Made by a program: the position numbers and the translations under genes
Shown here: positions 1 to 5,898 of the stretch, piece after piece
Position numbering within the stretch: the first letter of the stretch is position 1
Layout: each line of letters starts with the position of its first letter
The notes under the pieces: generated by a model
What the model was told of the DNA's origin: nothing
Seen by the model: only the letters and a program-made list of their open reading frames with translations
Databases searched by the model: none
Assembly (NCBI GenBank): GCA_902803195.1
Contig: CADCOX010000191.1
Coordinates: 1 to 6,958, forward strand
Direction: 5' to 3'
Length of the DNA stretch: 6,958 nucleotides
Source: an uncultured Bacteroidales bacterium
GTDB lineage: Bacteria; Bacteroidota; Bacteroidia; Bacteroidales; Bacteroidaceae

Positions 1-422
1 CCGAGGACGTTCTTTTTAACGGGAACATTTTTAACGGGAACGATAACGTTAGCGTTAACCTTTCCTCCTGTGCCGTTTGCGTTATTTGTTGAAAAATAGT
101 TATCGTTTTCGTTAACGTTAAGGTTATTAATAATGGGTAGGTCGTGCTGTTGGATGGTGCGGAGAGCTTTGGCAGAGGCTGTGTTGCAGGCGAGGATGAC
201 GAGGGGACATCCGCGGTCGAAGAGGTGACGGACAGCCTGGAGGGTGAACTCATAGACAACCTCGAAGGAACGTGGACCGTAAGGGGTACGAGCATTATCG
301 CCCAAGTAGAGGTAGTCGTACTGGGGCATGAGCTGGCGAATCTGCTTAAAGATGGTGAGACCGCCGTAACCGCTGTCGAAGATGCCTATAGGTGAGATGA
401 TGAGTGGAGAGTTAAGTGTTAT
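1..422 (-). CDS. murI: Glutamate racemase, N-terminal part (cut by the window edge; start codon unclear)
   Basis: Interconverts L- and D-glutamate in the cytoplasm, supplying D-Glu for peptidoglycan stem peptides. Counting from an ATA codon at 420-422, the fragment has 140 residues. It shows the racemase signature PIGIFDSGYGG (residues 11-21, catalytic-acid Asp16), then YLGDNARTPYGPRS (39-52) and the first catalytic Cys in ILACNTASA (Cys79). The second half, with the partner Cys, lies outside the window. Two things are odd. Between an in-frame TAG at 435-437 and the DSG motif there is no ATG, GTG or TTG; ATA at 420-422 is the placeholder start and is one base from ATG. The first in-frame ATG (327-329) would remove the catalytic Asp. 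Second, after DLP (residues 94-96) the family normally has a short linker before VLGVIRP, but here about 40 Asn/Val-rich residues intervene. It lies 72 bp downstream of the third ompH. The family is sure; the start and functionality are not. Confidence 0.9.
   Translation of the reverse strand, partial: MTLNSPLIISPIGIFDSGYGGLTIFKQIRQLMPQYDYLYLGDNARTPYGPRSFEVVYEFTLQAVRHLFDRGCPLVILACNTASAKALRTIQQHDLPIINNLNVNENDNYFSTNNANGTGGKVNANVIVPVKNVPVKKNVL
3..134 (-). repeat. In-frame AACG/GTTAAC repeat tract within murI
   Basis: A low-complexity tract built from AACG/CGTT units; I count eight CGTT and five AACG on the + strand in the first 120 bases. It includes two GTTAAC palindromes (54-59, 111-116) and an exact 14-bp direct repeat, TTTTTAACGGGAAC, at 13-26 and 28-41 (period 15, hence in frame). 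The 9-mer AACGATAAC at 39-47 recurs inverted as GTTATCGTT at 99-107, so the tract can also fold. It encodes residues 97-140 of the murI fragment, 13 of which are Asn, including two VPVK copies. The frame stays open throughout. The left boundary is not seen, although the final codons (NVL) may already be the start of the conserved VLGVIRP block. Confidence 0.75.
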
Positions 423-455
423 GAATAAAGAGTGCTAATTGAGAGTGCAGGAGGA

Positions 456-480
456 AACTTTGCGATGAAATCGCAGAGTT
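456..480 (-). repeat. Inverted repeat (hairpin) in the ompH-murI spacer
   Basis: AACTTTGCGAT (456-466) and ATCGCAGAGTT (470-480) pair across a 3-base loop. There are ten Watson-Crick pairs and one odd position (460/476), which is T-G on the + strand and A-C in the minus-strand transcript. It sits 34 bases upstream of the putative murI start and 15 bases after the ompH stop. No U-run follows in the transcript, so it does not look like a standard intrinsic terminator. It might protect the upstream mRNA 3' end or influence murI translation; that is inference. Confidence 0.5.
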
Positions 481-494
481 CTGACTGGAAAGGA

Positions 495-1109
495 TTAATT
501 GTCGCCTTTGATGCCGAGAGCACGGAGAACAGGATCGGTGATGTTGACGCCGACCTGTGGATGGATGAAGGGGACTGCGTTGCCGTCGGTGTTGAGGACG
601 AAGATGAGACCGAGCTGACCGGCTACACCATAGATGACTTGGTTGAGGCGCTCTGTGACAGGGGCTTGCAATTGCGCTTCGGCCTCGGCGAGGAGGCGTT
701 GAGTCTCCTTGCGGAAGGTGACGCTCTTCTCCATGAGGTCTTGCAACTCAGCCTGTCGCTTGAGCATAATGCTCTGCGGGAAGTCCTTCTGCCCATTAAG
801 GAACTCTGCGAACTTGCGCTGGAACTCATCCTCGGCTCGAGTAGCTTCGGCATCGTACTTAGCCTTGAGGGCGGCAAAGTCATCACACGCTTTTTTGTAC
901 TCTGGCATCTGCTTGTAGACCTCGTTGTAGCTGAGGTATCCGAACTGAGGAACGCGCACGGCTGATTGATTGGTGGGCGGTGCTGGTGCGGGAGTTGCTA
1001 CAGGTGCCTGCTCGGGTGTTTGAACAGCTGCTTGTTCCGTGGGCTCCTGAGCGTTGAGGGCGACGGCGACGAGTAATGCAGTGTTGAGGGTGAAGAGGAA
1101 TCTTTTCAT
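495..1109 (-). CDS. OmpH/Skp-family periplasmic chaperone, third copy, with Pro/Ala-rich linker
   Basis: A 204-residue exported protein. Residues 1-20 form a signal peptide (MKRF start, hydrophobic core, cleavage NA|QEP). Residues 22-50 are a flexible segment rich in Pro, Ala, Gln and Thr that the two upstream paralogs lack. The OmpH/Skp domain starts near residue 52 with QFGYLSYNEVYKQMPEYKKA, the family pattern of a first beta strand followed by xxMPEYxxA. A long charged, probably coiled-coil helical pair covers about 67-155 (Ala/Glu/Gln/Lys rich), and a final beta element ends near LRALGIKGDN. Skp proteins trimerise into a jellyfish-like cage that holds unfolded outer-membrane proteins on their way to BamA. 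The C-terminal strand region, with FVLNTDGNAVPFIHP, departs from the more usual pattern seen in its neighbours. The ATG at 1107-1109 is chosen because it begins a complete signal peptide. Family assignment is firm; the specific client or role is unknown. Confidence 0.9.
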   Translation of the reverse strand: MKRFLFTLNTALLVAVALNAQEPTEQAAVQTPEQAPVATPAPAPPTNQSAVRVPQFGYLSYNEVYKQMPEYKKACDDFAALKAKYDAEATRAEDEFQRKFAEFLNGQKDFPQSIMLKRQAELQDLMEKSVTFRKETQRLLAEAEAQLQAPVTERLNQVIYGVAGQLGLIFVLNTDGNAVPFIHPQVGVNITDPVLRALGIKGDN

Positions 1110-1146
1110 GGGTGATGGAGCGTTAGAAGAAGAGTTTTGAAAAGAG

Positions 1147-1197
1147 GTTCAAGTCCTGCTGCGGGCAGCAGATGTGCGGCCCATGCAGGACTTGAAC
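1147..1197 (-). repeat. Perfect 13-bp-arm inverted repeat between ompH copies 2 and 3
   Basis: GTTCAAGTCCTGC (1147-1159) is the exact reverse complement of GCAGGACTTGAAC (1185-1197), 25 bases apart. Within the loop, GGGC (1163-1166) can pair with GCCC (1179-1182) and extend the stem. A competing hairpin, CTGCTG (1156-1161) with CAGCAG (1166-1171), reuses part of the left arm, so the two folds exclude each other. In the transcript the long hairpin is followed by CTCTTTT, a weak pyrimidine tail. It fills much of the 105-bp spacer. Possible roles are a leaky attenuator, an mRNA processing or stability element, or a small palindromic repeat insertion; the sequence does not decide. Confidence 0.7.
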
Positions 1198-1214
1198 GTA
1201 TGGTGCTTCAGCAA

Positions 1215-1709
1215 TTAGATGCCAAGGGCTTTCTTGAGGTCAGCGGAGATGTCGGTGCTGAGCTTTGTGCTGATGAAGGGGATGCCTGAGGTGACGTCCA
1301 TGATGTAGACGTAGCCACCGTCTTCACCAATCTTCTTGACAGCGTTGGTAATCTTCTCGGAGATGGCTTGCATCTTCTCGGCCTGAGCTTTCTGAAGGGC
1401 CTGTTGGTTATCGGAATAGGTCTGCTGCAAACGGTTGTAGAGGTCCTGTAGTTCCTGCTGACGACGCTGACGCACATTATCGAGGAGGTTGGCTTGTTCC
1501 TTCTCAAACTCCTCGCTCTTCTTCTGCAGTTCGTCCTGCATGCGCTTGAGGTCATCCTCATACTGCTTGCTAAGAGTCTGAATCTCGTTTTGAGCAGCGG
1601 TATACTCAGGCATAGCTGAAACGATTTCGGCAGAGTTGAAGTGACCAAATTTCTGTGCCATCATGCTCATGGGAACGAGCAGGAGGGCGATCATGAGAAT
1701 TTTTTTCAT
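1215..1709 (-). CDS. OmpH/Skp-family periplasmic chaperone, second copy
   Basis: A 164-residue protein, close to the length of E. coli Skp (161). The signal peptide is residues 1-18 (MKKILMIALLL..., cleavage MMA|QKF). Mature residues begin QKFGHFNSAEIVSAMPEY, the standard OmpH first strand and MPEY turn. A strongly charged heptad-like helix pair, about residues 40-125, is rich in Gln, Glu, Lys and Arg. The last beta strands, GGYVYIMDVTSGIPFIS (about 131-147), return to the trimer body and are the most canonical of the three copies. The ATG at 1707-1709 starts the signal peptide directly, and the 45-bp AT-rich leader behind it is typical of Bacteroidetes, with no Shine-Dalgarno. It probably chaperones nascent outer-membrane proteins toward the BamA encoded upstream and is likely co-transcribed with it. 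The symbol skp or ompH could be applied, but with three paralogs it would not be specific. Confidence 0.93.
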   Translation of the reverse strand: MKKILMIALLLVPMSMMAQKFGHFNSAEIVSAMPEYTAAQNEIQTLSKQYEDDLKRMQDELQKKSEEFEKEQANLLDNVRQRRQQELQDLYNRLQQTYSDNQQALQKAQAEKMQAISEKITNAVKKIGEDGGYVYIMDVTSGIPFISTKLSTDISADLKKALGI

Positions 1710-1754
1710 TGTTTTTGTTATTTGATAGGTTTGATGGTTATTGACAACAAGTGA

Positions 1755-2282
1755 TTACTGGCCGTAGCCCATCTTCTGTAAGACTTCGCTGGAGATGTCA
1801 ATCTTTGGCGAGGCGAAGATGATGCCAGCATCGGATGCGCGGTCGAGGACGAGGCTGTAGCCCTTGGCTTCGCAAATGTCCTTGACGGCGGTGTAGATCT
1901 CGTCGTTGATGGGCGTCATGAGGCTCTCGCGTTTCTTGAAGAGTTCGCCTTCGGGACCGAAGTATTTCTTCTTGAGCTCGGCAGCTTCTTTCTCTTTGGC
2001 CACAATGGCGCCTTCGCGCTCTGTCTTCTGCTCAGCGCTTAGGAAGACGGCTTCGCTTTGGTAGGTCTTGTAAAGTTGCTGTGCTTCTGCAGCGAGGGCT
2101 TCGACCTCAGCTTGCCATTTGCGAGAGATCTGGTTGAGTTGCTCGTTCGCGCGCTCGTACGCGGGCACGTTCTTTAATATATATTCCATGTCGATGAGCA
2201 CGAACTTCTGGGCGGAGGCAGGCAGGCTTGTGCCGAGGAGGGCGCAGGCTGCGAGGAGTGAGATGGTGAGTAGTTTTTTCAT
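1755..2282 (-). CDS. OmpH/Skp-family periplasmic chaperone, first copy (next to bamA)
   Basis: A 175-residue protein starting at the ATG 2280-2282, where MKKLLTISLLAAC... begins a signal peptide ending ...SLPASA|QKF (residue 24). The frame is open further, to an ATG at 2340-2342, but that would put 20 polar residues ahead of the signal and run through the spacer hairpin, so I reject it. The mature part opens with QKFVLIDMEYILKNVPAYERA, the OmpH strand plus xxVPxYxxA motif. It continues with a long charged helical hairpin (about 45-135) and closes with AKGYSLVLDRASDAGIIFASPKID-type strands (quoted in part). Residues 10-13 read LAAC, which fits a lipobox, but the hydrophobic stretch continues to an ordinary signal-peptidase I site, so a soluble periplasmic protein is more likely. 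It lies 120 bp after bamA, the usual Bacteroidales order, and supplies the chaperone that feeds BamA. Confidence 0.92.
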   Translation of the reverse strand: MKKLLTISLLAACALLGTSLPASAQKFVLIDMEYILKNVPAYERANEQLNQISRKWQAEVEALAAEAQQLYKTYQSEAVFLSAEQKTEREGAIVAKEKEAAELKKKYFGPEGELFKKRESLMTPINDEIYTAVKDICEAKGYSLVLDRASDAGIIFASPKIDISSEVLQKMGYGQ

Positions 2283-2312
2283 TGTTGTTTGATTATTAGA
2301 GGTTGGATGATG

Positions 2313-2331
2313 GCTGCGATAGTGTCGCAGC
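2313..2331 (-). repeat. Short perfect hairpin in the bamA-ompH spacer
   Basis: GCTGCGA (2313-2319) pairs exactly with TCGCAGC (2325-2331) across a 5-base loop. It lies within the 120-bp spacer between the bamA stop and the first ompH start, 30 bases from the ATG. No T-run follows it in the transcribed direction, which argues against an intrinsic terminator. The rest of the spacer is AT-rich; I could not find a convincing Bacteroidetes promoter (TTTG and TAnnTTTG) in it. Confidence 0.45.
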
Positions 2332-2402
2332 AAAGGGAGCAAGGATGATATATTGCTATTACGACTCTATTTTGGGTTTGAGGTTTAAAAAAGGTTGTGT
2401 TG

Positions 2403-5066
2403 TTAGAACTCCTGACCGAGAATGAAGTGGAACTGGCTGCCTCCGTAAGTCTTGCTTCCGAAGACTTTGTCGAAGCCGTATGCCCAGTCAATACCGAGCA
2501 GACCGACCATGGGAAGGAAGATGCGAACGCCGGCACCTGCAGAGCGTTTCATGTCGAAGGGGTTGAAGTCCTTGATGGAGTTCCATGCGTTACCACCCTC
2601 TACGAAGGCAAGACCGTAGATGTTGGTGGAGTTGCCAAGGATGAAAGGATAGCGCAGTTCGGGGGTGAAGCGGTCGTAGGCATAGCCTGTGTAGCCGCGG
2701 GGCGTGAGCGAGCCGTTGTCGTAGCCGCGCAGGCCGATGGTCTCTGTGGCGTAGTTGTAGGAGTAGCCGCTCATACCATCGCCGCCAACGTAGAAGGTCT
2801 CGAAGGGCGAGCGTTTGTTCTTATTGTAGTGGCCGAGGATACCGAACTCGACACGTGTCATGAGGACAGGACATTTGTCGTGGCCCGTGAGCGCCGTGAA
2901 GGTGCGGCTCTTGAATTTCCACTTGTGGTACTCGATGAATTGGTATTTTTTCTTGAGGTCGTCCTGATAGGTGCTGGCCTGCGGATTGGTGGCGAGGTTG
3001 CCATAGTCGCGTCCATCCCAGAGTGAGTAAGGCGGCGTGAGGCTGACCGAGAAGAGAAATTCCGAACCGCGGCGTGGGTAAATCTGGTTGTCGGTAGAGG
3101 TACGTGCGACGTTGATGTTAAGACTGATGTTATTGCAGTTGCCGTTCGCAATCATGAAATACTCCCAGTCCTTAAGGCTGTAGCGGGTGTAGCTGAGATC
3201 AGCTGAAAGCGTGAAATAGTCGTCAGGCCAATTAAGGCGTTTACCCCATCCGAGCGAGAAACCATAGACCTTGATGAACTTGTCGGGGTCGTAGAAGTTC
3301 TCGTAGTAGTTGCCATAGTTGGTACCGTAGCCGTAGAGATAGTTGTAGTAGGAGTTGTAGTAGGCAGAATTGTAGTAACGATCGCTGACATCGGTCTGCT
3401 TGGAGAAGAAGGCCGAGAAGGAGAGCGAGTTGGGTCGCTTGCCACCGAACCAGGGATTAAGGTAATTGATGGAGTAGGCCTGGTAGTAGCGTCCGTTGGT
3501 CTGTCCGCTGATGCTGAACGTCTCGCCGTTACCCTGCGGCATGACCCCTCGGCGTAGTCCGTTCTTGGCGAAGAGGTTGGCAAGGCAGAAGTTGCTGAAC
3601 TTAAGGCCAATCTTACCGATGACACCCGTCTGACCGTAACCGAGTGAGAACTCAACCTGGTCATTAGACTTAGGTGTGAGGTCCCATGCAAGGTCAACAG
3701 TACCGTTGTCGGGGTCGGGCTTGAGGTCGTACTTGATGGCCTCCGGGTCGAAGTGACCCATACTGGCGATTTCACGATAGGAACGTTCGAGGGCGGCCTT
3801 GGAGAAGAGATCGCCGGGTTTATTGCGCAACTCTCGACGGATGACGTTTTCGTAGACGCGGTCATTACCTGTGATGATGACACGGTTGATATAGGCCTGC
3901 TGGTTCTCGACGATACGCATCTCAAGGTCGACACTATCTCCGACGATGTTAATCTCGTTGGGTGTCAGGTTATAGAAGAGGTAGCCTCGGTTGTAATAGA
4001 GGTTGCCGATGGCGTCATCGTCGTCCTTGATGCGCTTCATGAGGTGCGTCTGGTTGTAGACGTCGCCTTTCTTCATGCGGAGTCGCTCGTTGAGTTGGTC
4101 GGTGGTGTAGAGCGTATTACCAACCCATTCGATGTTGCGGATGTAGTATTTCTGTCCTTCTTCGATCTCAATGTTGATGTCGACAGTGCGGTCGTCGTGA
4201 CGAAGTACGCTGTCGTAGACGATGCGCGCGTCGCGGTAACCGAACTCATTGTACTTCTCGATGAGGCGTTCCTTATCCTCTTTCCATTTTTCGTCGACAA
4301 ACTTCTTACTACGGAACCAACTGCTGAGGAGGCCGCGCTCGTGAGTCTTCTTGAAGGCGCCATTCTTGATAAGTGAGCCCTTAATCTGCTTCATTGTCAG
4401 CGCATTGTTGCCGATGACGTTGATGCTGTTGACCTTGACTTTCTCTTTCTTGTCAATGTTCACATCGAGGATGACATAGCCAGGTTGGCTGACGTCGTCC
4501 TTCTGCTCAAAAAGAATCTCAGCGTTCTTGAAGCCCTTGTCATCGAAGTACTTCTTACCCCAAATGCGTGCACGGTCGAGCATGTTGGGCGTGAGCTGGG
4601 CGTCTTTGATGAGACCGAGTTTGGTTTCGAGGTCCTCGCGCTCACTCTTCTTAACACCGTTGTAGTTGATCTGAGAGATGCGTGGACGAGCGGTGAGTGT
4701 GATATGGAGGTAGGCGGAGTCGGCCACAAGGCTGTCGACGCGAATGGCAGCATTGCTGAACAATCCATTCTTCCAATAGCGCCGAATGGCCTTGCTGATC
4801 TCTTCACCAGGGATGGTGATGCGTTGTCCCTTGGCCAGACCTGAAAGTCCGATGAGCACGTAGTCATCGTAGGTGGGTACACCTTCTACGGTAATGCCTC
4901 CAATGTAGTATTGCTGGGGCGTTCGGGCGTAGTCGATGACGGGGTTGACGACGCGCTCCTGAACTTGAGCGCAGAGTCTTGTCCCCGTCCCCTCAGTGAA
5001 AGGCGAGGGGAGCAAATACCAAAGGAATAGGGCGGTCAGGAACTTATATGAAAAGAGCTTATTCAT
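2403..5066 (-). CDS. bamA: BamA, outer-membrane protein assembly factor (Omp85 family)
   Basis: The central insertase that folds beta-barrel proteins into the outer membrane. At 887 residues it is longer than E. coli BamA (810). In order: an N-terminal hydrophobic segment (8-20) with a probable cleavage near LCA|Q (residue 33); five POTRA domains, roughly 54-127, 128-206, 209-303, 306-387 and 391-466, with repeated starts such as VNSINVIGNNALT and INRVIITGNDRVY; then a barrel from about 470 to the end. The L6 hallmark appears as LRGYDNGS (779-786, the VRGF-type motif), and the protein ends in FHFILGQEF, a terminal-Phe beta-signal. A loop at 562-594 is extremely rich in Tyr and Asn. The signal region is unusually long between hydrophobic core and cleavage site and holds a palindrome at DNA level. 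The ATG at 5064-5066 is only 3 bases after the uppS stop, suggesting translational coupling; the ompH chaperones follow. Confidence 0.97.
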   Translation of the reverse strand: MNKLFSYKFLTALFLWYLLPSPFTEGTGTRLCAQVQERVVNPVIDYARTPQQYYIGGITVEGVPTYDDYVLIGLSGLAKGQRITIPGEEISKAIRRYWKNGLFSNAAIRVDSLVADSAYLHITLTARPRISQINYNGVKKSEREDLETKLGLIKDAQLTPNMLDRARIWGKKYFDDKGFKNAEILFEQKDDVSQPGYVILDVNIDKKEKVKVNSINVIGNNALTMKQIKGSLIKNGAFKKTHERGLLSSWFRSKKFVDEKWKEDKERLIEKYNEFGYRDARIVYDSVLRHDDRTVDINIEIEEGQKYYIRNIEWVGNTLYTTDQLNERLRMKKGDVYNQTHLMKRIKDDDDAIGNLYYNRGYLFYNLTPNEINIVGDSVDLEMRIVENQQAYINRVIITGNDRVYENVIRRELRNKPGDLFSKAALERSYREIASMGHFDPEAIKYDLKPDPDNGTVDLAWDLTPKSNDQVEFSLGYGQTGVIGKIGLKFSNFCLANLFAKNGLRRGVMPQGNGETFSISGQTNGRYYQAYSINYLNPWFGGKRPNSLSFSAFFSKQTDVSDRYYNSAYYNSYYNYLYGYGTNYGNYYENFYDPDKFIKVYGFSLGWGKRLNWPDDYFTLSADLSYTRYSLKDWEYFMIANGNCNNISLNINVARTSTDNQIYPRRGSEFLFSVSLTPPYSLWDGRDYGNLATNPQASTYQDDLKKKYQFIEYHKWKFKSRTFTALTGHDKCPVLMTRVEFGILGHYNKNKRSPFETFYVGGDGMSGYSYNYATETIGLRGYDNGSLTPRGYTGYAYDRFTPELRYPFILGNSTNIYGLAFVEGGNAWNSIKDFNPFDMKRSAGAGVRIFLPMVGLLGIDWAYGFDKVFGSKTYGGSQFHFILGQEF
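4989..5010 (-). repeat. GC-rich palindrome inside the bamA signal-peptide coding region
   Basis: CCCCTC (4989-4994) and GAGGGG (5005-5010) form a 6-bp stem with a 10-base loop. In the transcript this reads CCCCTCGCC...GAGGGG, followed by a G/C-rich GACGGGGAC. It encodes the polar stretch PSPFTEGTGTR (about residues 20-30), lying between the hydrophobic core and the LCA|Q cleavage region. The pattern resembles the CTCCCCTC/GAGGGG palindromic repeats I know from many bacterial genomes, but I can confirm only this one copy here. Confidence 0.45.
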
Positions 5067-5069
5067 TTG

Positions 5070-5861
5070 CTAGTTCGTATGTTTTGAAGCTTCGGCGTTC
5101 TCCTCTGCAGACGGAGTAGTGGGCTGAATTTGTTCGCTGGTCATGCCATAGCGACGTTCGCGTTGCTGGTAGTCGGCGATGGCAGTTTGCAGAGCCTGCT
5201 CGTCGAAGTCGGGCCAGAAAGTGTCGCAGAAATAAAGCTCGGAATACGCAATTTGCCAAAGCAGATAGTTGCTGATGCGCTGCTCTCCTCCGGTGCGTAT
5301 GAGGAGGTCAGGGTCGGGCATGAAATAGGTCTCGAGATGGTTGGAGATGACCTCCTCGGTGATGGATTCCGGGTCGATGGTAGCTCGCGTGAGGTTAGTC
5401 TGCTTGAGTTCCCATATGATGTCCTGCATGGCCTTGGTGATTTCCCAACGTGAACTGTAGCTGAGGGCAACGACCATGGTCATGGCATCATTGTCGGCGG
5501 TGTGCTCCATGACTTCCCAAAGTCGCTTTTGCACGTCGGCTGGTAGGCGTTTAATGTCACCGATGACGCGGAAGCGGACGTTGTTCTTCATGAAGATCTG
5601 CTCCTCAAGGTTTGTCAGTACGAGTCCCATGAGTGCGCTGACCTCGTCGGCGGGTCGGTTCCAATTCTCAGTGGAGAAGGTGTATAGGGTCAGGAACTTG
5701 ACTCCAAGGCGCACGCACTCTTCCGTGATGCGCTTGACGGCCTCCACACCTTCGGCATGGCCTGCTGTGCGTGGCAGTCCGCGCTGTTTAGCCCATCGGC
5801 CATTGCCGTCCATGATGATGGCAATGTGCTGGGGAATACGGTTTGTATCGAGCTCAACCAT
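5070..5861 (-). CDS. uppS: Undecaprenyl diphosphate synthase (cis-prenyltransferase)
   Basis: Adds isopentenyl diphosphate units in cis to farnesyl diphosphate, making the C55 carrier for peptidoglycan and surface glycans; it acts at the cytoplasmic face of the membrane. The 263 residues contain the family signatures in order: HIAIIMDGNGRWAKQRG (12-28, metal/diphosphate Asp18), RTAGHAEG (31-38), LTLYTFSTENWNRP (57-70), the SYSSRWEI block (134-141) where proteobacterial enzymes have NYGGR, and DLLIRTGGEQRISNYLLWQ (185-203) with the substrate-binding Arg residues, followed by Glu208. Compared with E. coli UppS (253) it has a hydrophilic, probably disordered C-terminal tail of about 25 residues after RRYGM. 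The ATG at 5859-5861 places the catalytic Asp at residue 18, as expected. It is separated by 37 bp from the upstream beta-barrel gene and by 3 bp from bamA. Confidence 0.97.
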   Translation of the reverse strand: MVELDTNRIPQHIAIIMDGNGRWAKQRGLPRTAGHAEGVEAVKRITEECVRLGVKFLTLYTFSTENWNRPADEVSALMGLVLTNLEEQIFMKNNVRFRVIGDIKRLPADVQKRLWEVMEHTADNDAMTMVVALSYSSRWEITKAMQDIIWELKQTNLTRATIDPESITEEVISNHLETYFMPDPDLLIRTGGEQRISNYLLWQIAYSELYFCDTFWPDFDEQALQTAIADYQQRERRYGMTSEQIQPTTPSAEENAEASKHTN

Positions 5862-5898
5862 AGTGGTTTGTATGTGTGATTACAGAGTTACTTGTTTG

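Noticed and set aside
1..329. ATG at 327-329 as the real murI start
   Set aside because: It would remove the conserved DSGYGG motif with the catalytic Asp, which is perfectly preserved upstream in the same frame.
432..965. 177-residue open frame on the + strand
   Set aside because: Antisense shadow of the third ompH; no signal or domain, and the minus frame has a full signal peptide and family motifs.
2313..2331. Intrinsic terminator after bamA
   Set aside because: The stem is perfect but no U-run follows in the transcript, so only a hairpin is claimed.
1755..2342. Upstream start (2342) for the first ompH
   Set aside because: Adds 20 polar residues before a complete signal peptide and covers the spacer hairpin; the ATG at 2280-2282 fits better.
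2397..3026. 209-residue open frame on the + strand
   Set aside because: Antisense to the bamA barrel; low-complexity Val/Glu/Ala translation typical of shadows.
3152..3934. 260-residue minus-strand frame
   Set aside because: Alternative frame inside bamA with Ser/Thr/Arg-rich, domain-free translation.
3753..4376. 207-residue open frame on the + strand
   Set aside because: Antisense to the POTRA region of bamA, acidic Val-rich shadow.
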